The notes under the pieces: model-generated
The model's input: only the letters and a program-made list of their open reading frames with translations
Databases searched by the model: none
What the model was told of the DNA's origin: nothing
Part shown: positions 17,099 to 25,093 of the stretch, one piece after another
Layout of the letters: the number at the start of each line of letters is the position of its first letter
How positions within the stretch are numbered: position 1 is the stretch's first letter
Source: Pseudomonas putida S13.1.2
Lineage (GTDB): Bacteria; Pseudomonadota; Gammaproteobacteria; Pseudomonadales; Pseudomonadaceae
NCBI RefSeq assembly: GCF_000498395.2
Contig: NZ_CP010979.1
Location: forward strand, 2,232,001-2,296,000
DNA: 64,000 nt
Direction: 5' to 3'
Translations under genes and position numbers: made by a program

Positions 17099-17734
17099 AT
17101 GCAGGGTCCTTCATTCGAGCTGTACACCGACAGCTCCCCCAACGGCTTCAAGATCACCATTGCCCTGGAGGAGCTGGGACTGCCTTATCGTCTCATCCAC
17201 GTGAATATCGACCTGGGAGCACAGAAACAGGCTGACTTTCTGGCACTCAACCCGGCAGGCCGCATCCCGGTATTGGTAGACCGCCAAGCCGGCATCGTAC
17301 TGTTCGAGTCAGCAGCGATTCTGCTGTACCTGGCGCAGTACAGCGGGCAGCTGCTCGAACAGGCCGCAAAACCCCGCTGGATGGCGATTACCTGGCTGAT
17401 GCACCACAGCGCCAGCATGGGCCCTTTACTTGGCCAGCGCGTGCACTTCGACTGCTTCGAGGCCATACCCAACCCTGCGGCGCAGAAGCGCTACCGCACC
17501 CTCACCGAAGATGCCTTCGCACTCCTTGACCAGCAACTCGCCACCCGTGCGTGGCTGGCCGGCGAATCCTATTCGATTGCAGACATTGCCAACTTCGCCT
17601 GGTTGCACATTGCCGCGATCGTGGGGTTCGACTTCAGCCCCTATCACCACCTGAATCGCTGGTACCGAGAAGTCGAGAAGCGCCCAGCCGTACAACGCGG
17701 CATCCGTCTCCCCGCGCCAGCCATTGGCCCCTGA
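17099..17734 (+). CDS. Glutathione S-transferase (YfcG/YghU-like)
   Basis: 211 residues from ATG 17099, preceded by TAAGG 8 bp upstream; an in-frame GTG at 17090 is less likely. The N-terminal thioredoxin-like domain (FELYTDSSPNGFKITIALEELGLPY ... NPAGRIPVL ... LFESAAILLYLAQY) contains the glutathione-binding ES pair. The helical C-terminal domain ends with YSIADIANFAWLH. The SSPNG motif is that of the YfcG/YghU disulfide-reductase group. The next gene, an LLM oxidoreductase, follows 19 bp downstream in a likely two-gene operon under the divergent LysR regulator. Confidence 0.91.
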   Translation: MQGPSFELYTDSSPNGFKITIALEELGLPYRLIHVNIDLGAQKQADFLALNPAGRIPVLVDRQAGIVLFESAAILLYLAQYSGQLLEQAAKPRWMAITWLMHHSASMGPLLGQRVHFDCFEAIPNPAAQKRYRTLTEDAFALLDQQLATRAWLAGESYSIADIANFAWLHIAAIVGFDFSPYHHLNRWYREVEKRPAVQRGIRLPAPAIGP

Positions 17735-17753
17735 ACCCCTGCAAGGATTGCCC

Positions 17754-18779
17754 ATGAACCTCATCAACAGCAAAGGTGCCAGCGCCGATGCCTTTGCCCA
17801 GCATCCCGGTTACCGTCGCATGTTCGCCCAGGGTCAGTTGACCCTGGGCATCTTCCTCCCGCTTCGTTTCCATGACGGTGACATGGCTGTGCTCCGTGGA
17901 CAGGCGCATCTGGTCAATGACATCGACCGCCTGGGCTTCGCAGCCTTATGGGTACGCGATGTCCCCTTGTACGACCCGGCATTTGGTGACGCCGGCCAGG
18001 TATTCGACCCGTTCACCTACCTGGCCTATCTGACAGCTCATACCGCTAACATTGCCTTGGCCACCGGTAGCGCGATCTTCGCCCTGCGCCACCCCATCGA
18101 CCTGGCCAAAGCTGCGGCAAGCCTGGATTGCCTGTCAGGTGGGCGCCTGCTGCTGGGTATTGCCTCGGGCGACCGCCCCGTCGAGTTCCCCGCCTACGGC
18201 CTGCCCCATGAGACGCGCGGAGAGCGCTTCGCGCAAAGCGTGGACTACTTCCGTCAGCTATTGGCTGGCCAGCCTGCGCCAATCCATTCGCCACTCGGCC
18301 AACTCGATGGCGCGCTGCTGCTCCCGCACCCCGTTACCGGGCGCATCCCGTTGCTGGTGACCGGCTCGTCACGCCAATCCCTGCAGTGGCTTGGCGAACA
18401 GGCCGATGGCTGGATTACTTACCCCGAAGCCACTCATAACGTCCTTGGTCCGCGGCGCTTGGCCGAAAAGATCCGGGCTTGGCGAGCAGCCATTCCTGGC
18501 GGTGGTTTCCGTCCGCATGTCACCAATGAATGGATTGATCTTGATGAAGACCCGCATTTCCCGCGCACCCCGCTACAGGGTGGCTACGTGTTGCGCACAG
18601 GCCGCAACGGGTTGATCGCACTGCTGCATGAGTGGCGCGAAGCCGGGGTCAATCATGCTGCATTGGGCATGCAGATGGCCAAGCGCCCGGCACAGGAGAT
18701 CATCCAGGAGCTGGCAGAAGAAGTACTGCCGCTGTTTCCATCGCTGAGGGGGCCAGCACCCCATGCGCAAAACTGGTAG
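17754..18779 (+). CDS. LLM-class (luciferase-like) flavin oxidoreductase
   Basis: 341 residues from ATG 17754 with AAGGA 6 bp upstream. Motifs of bacterial luciferase-like FMN-dependent monooxygenases are present: GFAALWVRDVPLYDPAFGDAGQVFDPFTYLAYLTAHT, NIALATGSAIFALRHPIDLAKAAASLDCLSGGRLLLGIASGDRPVE, and a C-terminal barrel region LLVTGSSRQSLQWLGEQADGWITYP. Members oxidise organosulfur or other small organic substrates using reduced FMN. Coupling to a glutathione transferase suggests detoxification or catabolism of an electrophile (inference). A REP element follows. Confidence 0.9.
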   Translation: MNLINSKGASADAFAQHPGYRRMFAQGQLTLGIFLPLRFHDGDMAVLRGQAHLVNDIDRLGFAALWVRDVPLYDPAFGDAGQVFDPFTYLAYLTAHTANIALATGSAIFALRHPIDLAKAAASLDCLSGGRLLLGIASGDRPVEFPAYGLPHETRGERFAQSVDYFRQLLAGQPAPIHSPLGQLDGALLLPHPVTGRIPLLVTGSSRQSLQWLGEQADGWITYPEATHNVLGPRRLAEKIRAWRAAIPGGGFRPHVTNEWIDLDEDPHFPRTPLQGGYVLRTGRNGLIALLHEWREAGVNHAALGMQMAKRPAQEIIQELAEEVLPLFPSLRGPAPHAQNW

Positions 18780-18908
18780 CCACTGTGGGTTTCAACGGAG
18801 CGCTTACCGTCTGTTGGCCTGAGGCAGTACATTGAGAGCGGCTGCCTTCGACCCATAGCTGCCATTGCGAAAGCACTGCCAGTGCTCTTTTTCCGAGGCC
18901 GGCGCGAA

Positions 18909-18998
18909 CCCTGTGGGAGCGGGTTCACCCGCGAAGCAGGCAACGCGGAGGCTGGCACGGGCTTCGCCCGTGTTCGCGGGTAAACCCGCTCCCACAAA
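18909..18998. repeat. REP pair (P. putida type), inverted
   Basis: Two head-to-head copies of the REP unit (CTGTGGGAGCGGGTTCACCC ... TTCGCGGGTAAACCCGCTCC) enclose a short spacer with a GGGCTTCGCCC hairpin. It lies between the convergent LLM oxidoreductase and XRE genes. Confidence 0.9.
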
Positions 18999-19043
18999 GA
19001 TCAGCTCTGACACGACTGACAACTGTGGATCGCAAGCGGCCAT

Positions 19044-19868
19044 TCATTCATGGCCGTAATCGGCATTCCAATCGTTGAAGGCTTGCATCATCCTCTGCCT
19101 GGTCGATAAATCGGCTGGAATCAAATGTTCGATTCGCAGTGACTCAACGGTGATGTCCAGGGGCATGCCGAACGTCGTGAAGGTTGAGAGAAATCTCAAC
19201 TCGCCGTCTGCGGTGCACACACGCGTCAGTAGTAAAGGGCTGGCTGTCGGTGCCGGCAAGACAAAGCCGGGAGACGGAAAACGGTTCAGGCGCTCTGCGA
19301 GCGCAGGATTACTGACTGACTCCCGGGAGGCGCGTTGCCACGCAGCAGCGCGGATCTCGTGTGCATTGGCCAACCGATCACCCAGGCCGCCGGGGCAGAA
19401 CAGTGTTTCCAGAAGGTTGAGGCCAGAGCCCACGTCCTGCGCGACGCCCGCCATCGCCAACAGCAGCCCTGTACTCACGTTGGCGGCAGTGATATCCCAG
19501 TTGCTGTCGATCACGATGGCAGGTGCCGGATCGTTCGCATGCAGTATGTGATCAATGGCTGCACGAACCACATCCAGGGTGGGCGATTCAAGCGGCGTAG
19601 TGCTGTAACGAGGCGCGTAGCCAGCAGCAAGAAAAACTTCATTGCACTGATCCAACGGTGCATTCAGGGCCGATAACAGGGCGTGCAAGGTGCTGGGGCT
19701 GGCTTTAGCGCGCCCCGTCTCGACGCAACTGAGGTGGCGCTGGGAAACCCCTGCCATCAGCGCAAGGTCAAGCTGGCTGAGTGCTGCTTGCCGACGCAAG
19801 TGACGCACATGCTGCCCTGCCGTCGTTGTCGGTGCGGGTGACTTCTGGTGGAACAGCTGGTAATCCAT
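19044..19868 (-). CDS. XRE-family regulator with MmyB-like ligand-binding domain
   Basis: 274 residues from ATG 19868, preceded by AGGCG. A lambda-repressor-type helix-turn-helix (GQHVRHLRRQAALSQLDLALMAGVSQRHLSCVETGRAKAS) is followed by the MmyB-like C-terminal domain (PAIVIDSNWDITAANVSTGLLL; ELRFLSTFTTFGMPLDITVESLRIEHLIPAD). The PAS-like domain may bind a hydrophobic ligand. It is divergent from a small membrane-protein gene, with a perfect operator-like dyad between them. Confidence 0.92.
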   Translation of the reverse strand: MDYQLFHQKSPAPTTTAGQHVRHLRRQAALSQLDLALMAGVSQRHLSCVETGRAKASPSTLHALLSALNAPLDQCNEVFLAAGYAPRYSTTPLESPTLDVVRAAIDHILHANDPAPAIVIDSNWDITAANVSTGLLLAMAGVAQDVGSGLNLLETLFCPGGLGDRLANAHEIRAAAWQRASRESVSNPALAERLNRFPSPGFVLPAPTASPLLLTRVCTADGELRFLSTFTTFGMPLDITVESLRIEHLIPADLSTRQRMMQAFNDWNADYGHE

Positions 19869-19901
19869 GCTTCGCCTCTGACCGTCCTTGCACTCGACTT
19901 C

Positions 19902-19920
19902 AATGACCTCACAGGTCATT
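19902..19920. promoter_or_regulatory. Operator-like perfect dyad for the XRE regulator
   Basis: AATGACCT-CAC-AGGTCATT, two perfect 8-bp arms with a 3-bp centre, lies 34 bp before the XRE start and 55 bp before the divergent gene. This is the usual size and position for a homodimeric repressor site. Confidence 0.5.
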
Positions 19921-19975
19921 GAGCCTCAACAACCCTACCACTACTGTGCCAGGAAACCCTACCAAGGACAGGACC

Positions 19976-20284
19976 ATGGCACTTCGTTTCATTGCGCTGG
20001 CATCGCTGGTGCTCTTTTCGATTTATACCGGCTGGACGATACTGATTGCAGAACAGTCGCTGATGGCTTTTGGGCTTGAGCTGATTTCTCGGCCGGACAC
20101 CGCCCAGCTGGTCATGGACTTGTACCTGATGGCAGGGCTGGCCTGCTTCTGGATGGTGACGGATAACCGCTCTCGAGGCAGGTCCCCCACCGCCGTGCTT
20201 CCTTACCTACTGCTGACGGCTGTATTCGTTTCTGCCGGGCCGCTGCTGTATCTCGTGGTCAATGGCCTTGATCGGGGACGCTAA
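19976..20284 (+). CDS. Small inner-membrane protein (DUF2834-like)
   Basis: 102 residues from ATG 19976, preceded by AAGGACAGG. Three hydrophobic segments are visible: residues about 3-22 (FIALASLVLFSIYTGWTILIA), 45-60 (LVMDLYLMAGLACFWMV) and 75-95 (LPYLLLTAVFVSAGPLLYLVV). The layout resembles DUF2834 membrane proteins, without a known activity. It is divergent from the XRE/MmyB-type regulator, which may repress it through the dyad between them. Confidence 0.72.
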   Translation: MALRFIALASLVLFSIYTGWTILIAEQSLMAFGLELISRPDTAQLVMDLYLMAGLACFWMVTDNRSRGRSPTAVLPYLLLTAVFVSAGPLLYLVVNGLDRGR

Positions 20285-20384
20285 CGATGAGCAATGCCTA
20301 GACCGTCCATGCACTCTGCGTGGTTGTGCTGTTTCTCAAGATGTTTGCGACCTCCTGTTACCGAGGTTTATTCCGCCTACGCTA

Positions 20385-20407
20385 CAGAGATGTCACTGAC
20401 ATCTCTG
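20385..20407. promoter_or_regulatory. Perfect 23-bp palindrome before the aminotransferase
   Basis: CAGAGATGTCA-C-TGACATCTCTG has two perfect 11-bp arms and a single-base centre. It ends 4 bp before the AAGGAG ribosome site of the aminotransferase gene. It could be a repressor operator or an RNA hairpin that affects translation; terminator function is unlikely because no U-tract follows. Confidence 0.45.
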
Positions 20408-20423
20408 CCCAAGGAGTCACCCC

Positions 20424-21557
20424 ATGTCCACGCTTTATCCCAGTAATGATCCTGAGGGGCTCATCGAGTACTCGGTCGTCTATACCGACCGCTCGCTCAA
20501 CCACATGTCACAAACCTTTCAAGGCGTGATGAAGAACATTTCCAGCACGCTGAAAGAGGTCTATGGCGCCCAGGCTGTTGCGGTAGTGCCGGGCAGCGGT
20601 ACATTCGGCATGGAATCGGTAGCGCGACAGTTTGCCACCGGCCAGCAATGCCTGGTGATACGCAACGGCTGGTTCAGTTATCGCTGGAGCCAGATCCTTG
20701 ATGCGGGCAACATCCCGGCGGCCACCACAGTGCTGAAAGCCCGACCGGTCGACGCGGGACGCCAGGCTGCCTACACGCCCCCGCCGCTGGAGGAAGTGCT
20801 GGCGAGCATCCAGGCGCACAAGCCTCAGATCGTCTTTGCCCCCCACGTTGAAACCTCATCCGGGATTATTCTGCCCGACGATTACCTGCGGGCCGTCGGC
20901 GACGCGGTGCATGCGGTGGGTGGCCTGTTCGTGCTGGACTGCATCGCCTCCGGCACGCTTTGGGTGGATATGCACAAGTGCGCAGTCGACCTGCTGATCA
21001 GCGCACCGCAAAAAGGCTGGAGCGCCTCCCCTTGCTGTGCCCTGGTGATGCTCAGCGCGTTGGCGCTTGAGCGCATCGAGCACACGCAGAGCAGCAGCTT
21101 TGCCTGCGACCTGAAAAAGTGGCTTCAGATCATGCAGGCCTACGAACAAGGCGGACATGCCTACCATGCGACCATGCCCAGCGATTCGCTGGCGCGGTTC
21201 AACGACGTGATGAACGAGATGCAAGCCTACGGTTTCGAGAAGGTGCGTAGCGAACAACAGGCACTGGGTGATCGGGTGCGCGCCATGCTGACCGGCAAAG
21301 GTATCAAGAGCGTGGCCGCAGCCGGCTTTCAAGCCCCGGGGGTCGTGGTGAGCTACACCGATGATGCCGACATCAAGAGCGGCAAGAAATTTGCCGATCA
21401 CGGCTTGCAGATAGCCGCCGGCGTTCCGTTGCAATGCGACGAGCCGGCCGACTTCCAGACCTTCCGCATCGGTCTGTTCGGGCTCGAAAAGCTGCACAAC
21501 ATCGAGCGTACGGTCAGCACTCTTGAGCAGGCCCTTGATGAAGTGATGGCGGACTAA
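20424..21557 (+). CDS. Class-V aminotransferase (alanine-glyoxylate / serine-pyruvate type)
   Basis: 377 residues. The fold-type-I PLP pattern is clear: VVPGSGTFGMESVARQFATG, the Asp of FVLDCIASGTLWVDMHKCAVDLL and the PLP lysine in SAPQKGWSASPC. Such enzymes move amino groups from alanine, serine or aminoethylphosphonate-like donors to glyoxylate or pyruvate. The exact substrate is unclear. An AAGGAG ribosome site is preceded directly by a perfect 23-bp palindrome. A REP unit and a curious tandem repeat follow. Confidence 0.88.
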   Translation: MSTLYPSNDPEGLIEYSVVYTDRSLNHMSQTFQGVMKNISSTLKEVYGAQAVAVVPGSGTFGMESVARQFATGQQCLVIRNGWFSYRWSQILDAGNIPAATTVLKARPVDAGRQAAYTPPPLEEVLASIQAHKPQIVFAPHVETSSGIILPDDYLRAVGDAVHAVGGLFVLDCIASGTLWVDMHKCAVDLLISAPQKGWSASPCCALVMLSALALERIEHTQSSSFACDLKKWLQIMQAYEQGGHAYHATMPSDSLARFNDVMNEMQAYGFEKVRSEQQALGDRVRAMLTGKGIKSVAAAGFQAPGVVVSYTDDADIKSGKKFADHGLQIAAGVPLQCDEPADFQTFRIGLFGLEKLHNIERTVSTLEQALDEVMAD

Positions 21558-21564
21558 GTCATCC

Positions 21565-21643
21565 GGCGGGAGCCCGTGAAACGGGCTACGCGCTGGATGG
21601 CACGGGCTTCGCCCGTGTTCGCGGGGCAAGCCCGCTCCCACAG
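21565..21643. repeat. REP element, one arm degenerate
   Basis: The right-hand unit (GTTCGCGGGGCAAGCCCGCT CCCACAG) is intact. The left partner is reduced to GGGAGCCCGTGAAACGGGCT. It lies just after the aminotransferase stop codon. Confidence 0.8.
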
Positions 21644-21763
21644 AGACCTTATGCCGCAGAGACCTTAGGCAGAGGGACCCTGTGCCACAGAGACCTTAGG
21701 CACAGAGACCTTGTGCCACAGCCTCCCTATTGCAGAGACACCGCATGCCGCATAGACCTCGTA
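21638..21763. repeat. Degenerate ~16-bp tandem repeat, 8 units
   Basis: About eight consecutive units of 15-17 bp follow the pattern CCACAGAGACCTTATG, CCGCAGAGACCTTAGG, CAGAGGGACCCTGTG, CCACAGAGACCTTAGG and so on, up to CCGCATAGACCTCGTA. The array begins within the last bases of the REP unit (CCCACAGAGACC). It may have arisen by slippage from the REP end. Confidence 0.75.
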
Positions 21764-21781
21764 CCGCCGTTGAACAGATGA

Positions 21782-22054
21782 TCAATGATCCAATTCGTCC
21801 TTGATGATCTTGCCGTCATGGGGATCGACCTGGAATTCGTACTGTTTGCCGTCAGCTTTCATGCCCTCACCTTCCCAATGGCCGTCATCGGCCTCGATCT
21901 TGGTGATTTGCGTGTAGCCGGCACCTTTCAGGGTGGCCTCTGCCTGATCCTTGGTCACCTTCCAGTCTGCGCCAGGCTGATCTGCCCATGCTGCAGTGCT
22001 GGCCAATGCGCCGGCCATGGCCAGGCCTGTGAACAGTCGAGTCATCGCTTTCAT
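21782..22054 (-). CDS. Periplasmic PepSY-domain protein
   Basis: 90 residues from ATG 22054 (AAGG 9 bp upstream); an in-frame ATG at 22063 sits directly against the ribosome site. A signal peptide (LFTGLAMAGALASTAAWA) is followed by a single PepSY domain (DWKVTKDQAEATLKGAGYTQITKIEADDGHWEGEGMKADGKQYEFQVDPHDGKII). PepSY proteins are thought to modulate proteases or act in envelope stress and metal sensing. It stands alone here and is divergent from the DUF421 gene. Confidence 0.9.
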   Translation of the reverse strand: MKAMTRLFTGLAMAGALASTAAWADQPGADWKVTKDQAEATLKGAGYTQITKIEADDGHWEGEGMKADGKQYEFQVDPHDGKIIKDELDH

Positions 22055-22211
22055 CGCTAACATCCTTTTTCATGAGGTTAAACGGTCTGACTGGCGCGCC
22101 AATGCCACGGTTCAGTTTGATTTGATGCCCGCCGCACCTATCAATCGATGAACCAGGGCTGCACGAAAACAGTCAACCCATTACCTGAATGACGGAAGGA
22201 TGGGTGAGCGA

Positions 22212-22904
22212 ATGGTTTCGTTTGATCTGCAACGGATGCTGATAGGCGAGTTCCCATTTACCTTTCTTCTGGAAGTTGCCGTCCGTGCTTCGGCGGCCTT
22301 CCTCGCCGTGTTCCTGTTTCTGAAATTCAGTGGCCGACGCGGGATCAGGCAGCTTTCCCGTTTCGAGCTCGTAGTGATTCTTACCTTGGGCTCTGCCGCC
22401 GGCGATGTGACCTTTTACGAAGATGTGCCTCTGCTTCCGGTGGCCCTGGTTTTCCTCACACTCTTTTTGCTTTATCGAGGCACGGTCTACCTCATGAGAC
22501 GAAGCAGAACCTGCGAAGCCTGGATCGATGGGCTGCCCATTACGGTAGTCAAAGATGGCATGTACGAGATTCATTCGCTGCGTCACTTGAACATTTCACC
22601 GAATGAACTGTTCATGGAACTCCGCCAACAAGGCGTCGAGCATCTGGGCCAGGTTCGCCTGGGCCTTCTGGAAACCGATGGCGATCTCAGCCTGTATTTC
22701 TACGACCAGGAGGACACACGACCCGGCCTGTCGGTGCTGCCGGTTGAACACCGTCCGGAGTACCTGTCGCCGCCCGGCGCCGGCTTGCACTGCTGCGTCA
22801 GCTGTGGTTTTCCGACCTATCATGAGGCGCACGACACAATGGCATGTACACGCTGCGGTCATACGGTGTGGTCACCTGCATTGGTCACTGTGCGCAACCG
22901 CTAG
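22212..22904 (+). CDS. DUF421 (YetF-like) membrane protein with C-terminal zinc ribbon
   Basis: 230 residues from ATG 22212 (GGTGAG just upstream); an in-frame ATG at 22200 is the alternative. Transmembrane segments lie at about residues 12-35, 50-70 and 78-97, followed by the cytosolic DUF421 domain (LPITVVKDGMYEIHSLRHLNISPNELFMELRQQGVEHLGQVRLGLLETDGDLS). The C-terminus carries two CxxC pairs (HCCVSCGFPTYHE and ACTRCGHTVW), suggesting a zinc ribbon not present in all members. Its role in envelope or sporulation-type processes is not known for Pseudomonas. Confidence 0.88.
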   Translation: MVSFDLQRMLIGEFPFTFLLEVAVRASAAFLAVFLFLKFSGRRGIRQLSRFELVVILTLGSAAGDVTFYEDVPLLPVALVFLTLFLLYRGTVYLMRRSRTCEAWIDGLPITVVKDGMYEIHSLRHLNISPNELFMELRQQGVEHLGQVRLGLLETDGDLSLYFYDQEDTRPGLSVLPVEHRPEYLSPPGAGLHCCVSCGFPTYHEAHDTMACTRCGHTVWSPALVTVRNR

Positions 22905-22927
22905 CGGGTTTCGCCCAAGACACAAAG

Positions 22928-22963
22928 GTGCCAGCCTTCTGCATTGGCAGCAAAGGCTGGCAC
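22928..22963. terminator. Hairpin between convergent genes
   Basis: GTGCCAGCCTT and AAGGCTGGCAC are perfect 11-bp arms around a 14-nt loop, located between the DUF421 gene and the convergent DUF3618 gene. No long T-run follows. Confidence 0.5.
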
Positions 22964-22978
22964 TGCACGTCCAACCGA

Positions 22979-23785
22979 TCAAGGCGTGAAGCCCAGGCCA
23001 GCGGAAAGGTCTGAGCCTTGTGGTTTGCCGGCTTGCTGGGGCTGTTGCTGCTGGCCCGCCTGATCGAGCGATTGCTCGACAGATGCCTTCGCCTCGCTGG
23101 CTTTTTCCTTGAGTGTGTCGGTCAAACGATCACTGCTGGCGCCCATCAGCTGATCTTCCTTGCGGGTACCGGGCAGCGCCGCCCCCAATGCAGCGCCCAG
23201 GGCCATGCCCAAGGCAGCCAACACGAGCGGTTGCTCCTGGAGCAGATGATCGAACTGACCCTTCAACGCCGTAGCCTGGTCTGCGACCTTGTGTGCAGAG
23301 TCGCGCAGGGTGCCTGCCGAAGCGCCCACGGAATCGCGTACGCCGCTGCCAAGATCATGGGCCCGTTCGCGTACGTCATGGGCTTTCATGCTCACCTGCT
23401 GCCTGGCATCGTGCACCGCCTCCCCCGCATGGGCAAACGCATCCTTCACCGTATCCACGGCGTCTGTCAGTTTTGCGCCCAATCCGGGGCCCTGGTGCGC
23501 AGGCCCAGGGTTGAAGGGGCGGTTCTGGTTCAGGCCTAGCCAGACCAGGCCCAGTACGGTCAGGGTAGCGGGTACGGGGTTGTTTTTGAGAGTAGTGCCC
23601 AGGTTTTGAAAGAATTCGCCGCCATTGCCCTTGCCGTAGGCCAATAGCCGGTCGACCATCTGGCCTGGGCTAAGGCGCTGTTCAAGCGCATCCATCAGGT
23701 CGCTGATGTGCTCGCGCTTGGCATTGATTTCCTGCTCGAGCAGGTCCGGGTCTTTTTGCGCGTCATGTTCGAAGGAAGTGGTCAT
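22979..23785 (-). CDS. DUF3618-domain membrane-associated protein
   Basis: 268 residues. The N-terminus DPDLLEQEINAKREHISDLMDALEQRLSPGQMVDRL is the DUF3618 signature, followed by a hydrophobic segment (NNPVPATLTVLGLVWLGLN), a long amphipathic helical stretch, a second hydrophobic segment (PLVLAALGMALGAALGAALPG) and a Gln-rich tail. The start overlaps the stop of the upstream holin-like gene (ATGA). Together with the two genes upstream it makes a small envelope operon like the YqjD/YqjE/YqjK sets of other bacteria, which are stress- and stationary-phase-induced. Confidence 0.87.
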   Translation of the reverse strand: MTTSFEHDAQKDPDLLEQEINAKREHISDLMDALEQRLSPGQMVDRLLAYGKGNGGEFFQNLGTTLKNNPVPATLTVLGLVWLGLNQNRPFNPGPAHQGPGLGAKLTDAVDTVKDAFAHAGEAVHDARQQVSMKAHDVRERAHDLGSGVRDSVGASAGTLRDSAHKVADQATALKGQFDHLLQEQPLVLAALGMALGAALGAALPGTRKEDQLMGASSDRLTDTLKEKASEAKASVEQSLDQAGQQQQPQQAGKPQGSDLSAGLGFTP

Positions 23786-24213
23786 GGCAATTTCCTCTTC
23801 AGCGTGTCCTTGTCCTGTTGCATCGCGTGTAACGTGCGCTCAGGGGCCAGGTGCGCAGGCTCGAACTGTTTTTTGCCGGACTGCAGCATGATGAACCCTA
23901 TCACCACGGTGATCGCGCCCACGATCAAGGCTGCAAGCCAGGGTTCGACCACCATGGCCAATGCGTAGACCGCCGCCAGCAGCAGGATGATAAAGCCCGC
24001 CAGTACCACGATCGCACCCGCCGCCACCGCCGCCGTGCCGGCCTTGAGCGTGGCAAGGTTGTGCTGCAGTTCGGTTTTAGCCAGTGCCAGTTCCTTGGTG
24101 AACAAATCCGGTACTTCCCGCATCAACTGGCGCAACAGGCCTCCGACGCCGACGGCGTCGTCTTCCGGCGTGTGCAATCCCGGTGTGGCATGCATGGGAT
24201 CTTTGTTCATCAT
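23782..24213 (-). CDS. Holin-X/YqjE-like phage-holin-superfamily membrane protein
   Basis: 143 residues. A cytoplasmic helix (VGGLLRQLMREVPDLFTKELALAKTELQHNL) is followed by two transmembrane segments (AAVAAGAIVVLAGFIILLLAAVYALAMV and AALIVGAITVVIGFIMLQSG). This is the putative Actinobacterial Holin-X/YqjE layout. Both ends overlap neighbours by 4 bp, so it is the middle gene of a three-gene operon. Despite the holin name there is no endolysin nearby, and a lytic role is unlikely. Confidence 0.85.
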   Translation of the reverse strand: MMNKDPMHATPGLHTPEDDAVGVGGLLRQLMREVPDLFTKELALAKTELQHNLATLKAGTAAVAAGAIVVLAGFIILLLAAVYALAMVVEPWLAALIVGAITVVIGFIMLQSGKKQFEPAHLAPERTLHAMQQDKDTLKRKLP

Positions 24214-24806
24214 TCACCTCCTTTGAGCGGGTCGCGCTCGAACGGGCTGCCGCTGACCGGCGTGCCTGCACCAGCCCCGACCGGATCGACAGGGGTGTAA
24301 GGGTGCCGGGTGGAAACGTCGCTACCGCGATCAGGCGTCACGGCCTGCGCAGGGGGTGACGAGTGCCCTTCATGGGATGTGGCCGCAGCCTGGGCGCCAT
24401 GGCTGGCGCTGGCGCGTATGAACCGCGACACTGCAAACCCGACCGCTACGCTACCGGCCAGGAACAGCGCCGGGTTGCTCCGCGCCAACTGGGCACCGCG
24501 CTGCATCAGGTGCTCGGCGCTTTCATGGCGTACCTGTTCGGCAAAGTCGCCCATGCATTCTGCGGCCTGGCTGAGGTATCGCGAGAGCCCCAGCGTGTCG
24601 TTGTCTTGCAGCGCTGCTGCCGCCGAACGCACCCCTTCCTCAAGCGAATCAAGCTGATCTGCTGCGCTATCGCGGTAGTGCTCGAATTGCTCGCTGCCTT
24701 TCTCCCTTGCCTCACCAAGCAGCGCACCTGCCTCATTGGTGATGGCATGCACATGATCCTGAGTGCTGCCGGGTGGGGACGTTGAGCTTTGATCGGTCTT
24801 GTCCAT
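24210..24806 (-). CDS. Hydrophilic protein with one membrane segment (YqjD/DUF883-like), first gene of envelope operon
   Basis: 198 residues from ATG 24806 (GAGG 8 bp upstream); an ATG two codons earlier is possible. A charged helical region (EAREKGSEQFEHYRDSAADQLDSLEEGVRSAAAAL) precedes a hydrophobic segment (NPALFLAGSVAVGFAVSRFIRAS), then a low-complexity Pro/Ser/Gly tail. The helix-plus-C-terminal-anchor layout resembles YqjD/ElaB-type proteins. The stop overlaps the start of the holin-like gene. About 280 bp separate it from the glycine-rich protein at 25094, and I see no gene there. Confidence 0.78.
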   Translation of the reverse strand: MDKTDQSSTSPPGSTQDHVHAITNEAGALLGEAREKGSEQFEHYRDSAADQLDSLEEGVRSAAAALQDNDTLGLSRYLSQAAECMGDFAEQVRHESAEHLMQRGAQLARSNPALFLAGSVAVGFAVSRFIRASASHGAQAAATSHEGHSSPPAQAVTPDRGSDVSTRHPYTPVDPVGAGAGTPVSGSPFERDPLKGGE

Positions 24807-25093
24807 CGTCATGCCCTCGTAGCTGACTGTTGAGCGAATGCCACAACAATGACTGGGCATTCAGTCGGGGGACGCAGGTATGACGACGGGAGTTCAGAGT
24901 ATGTGATCTATGACATTTACCTGAAGGCTCAAAAGAAATGACGCGATTAACCTGCGGCACTGGAGCCGGCGCAGAGGCTTTGGATGCGCTGGTAATCAGC
25001 GCCAGCAAAGGCATTCCGTTTGTCGGTACCTACGCACGGTTCGCTGCCGGGCAGGACGAAGAAGAAGTGAACAACCCAAAGAGGAGATTCACC

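Noticed and set aside
18909..18998. REP pairs as CRISPR-like repeats
   Set aside because: Units come in inverted pairs scattered between genes, with no regular array of repeats and unique spacers and no cas genes.
21638..21763. Tandem repeat as a CRISPR or minisatellite gene
   Set aside because: Units are 15-17 bp without spacers, and no open frame or ribosome site supports coding.
23782..24213. Holin-like gene as a sign of prophage
   Set aside because: No endolysin, terminase, capsid or integrase is nearby; the gene overlaps non-phage neighbours in a conserved-looking envelope operon.
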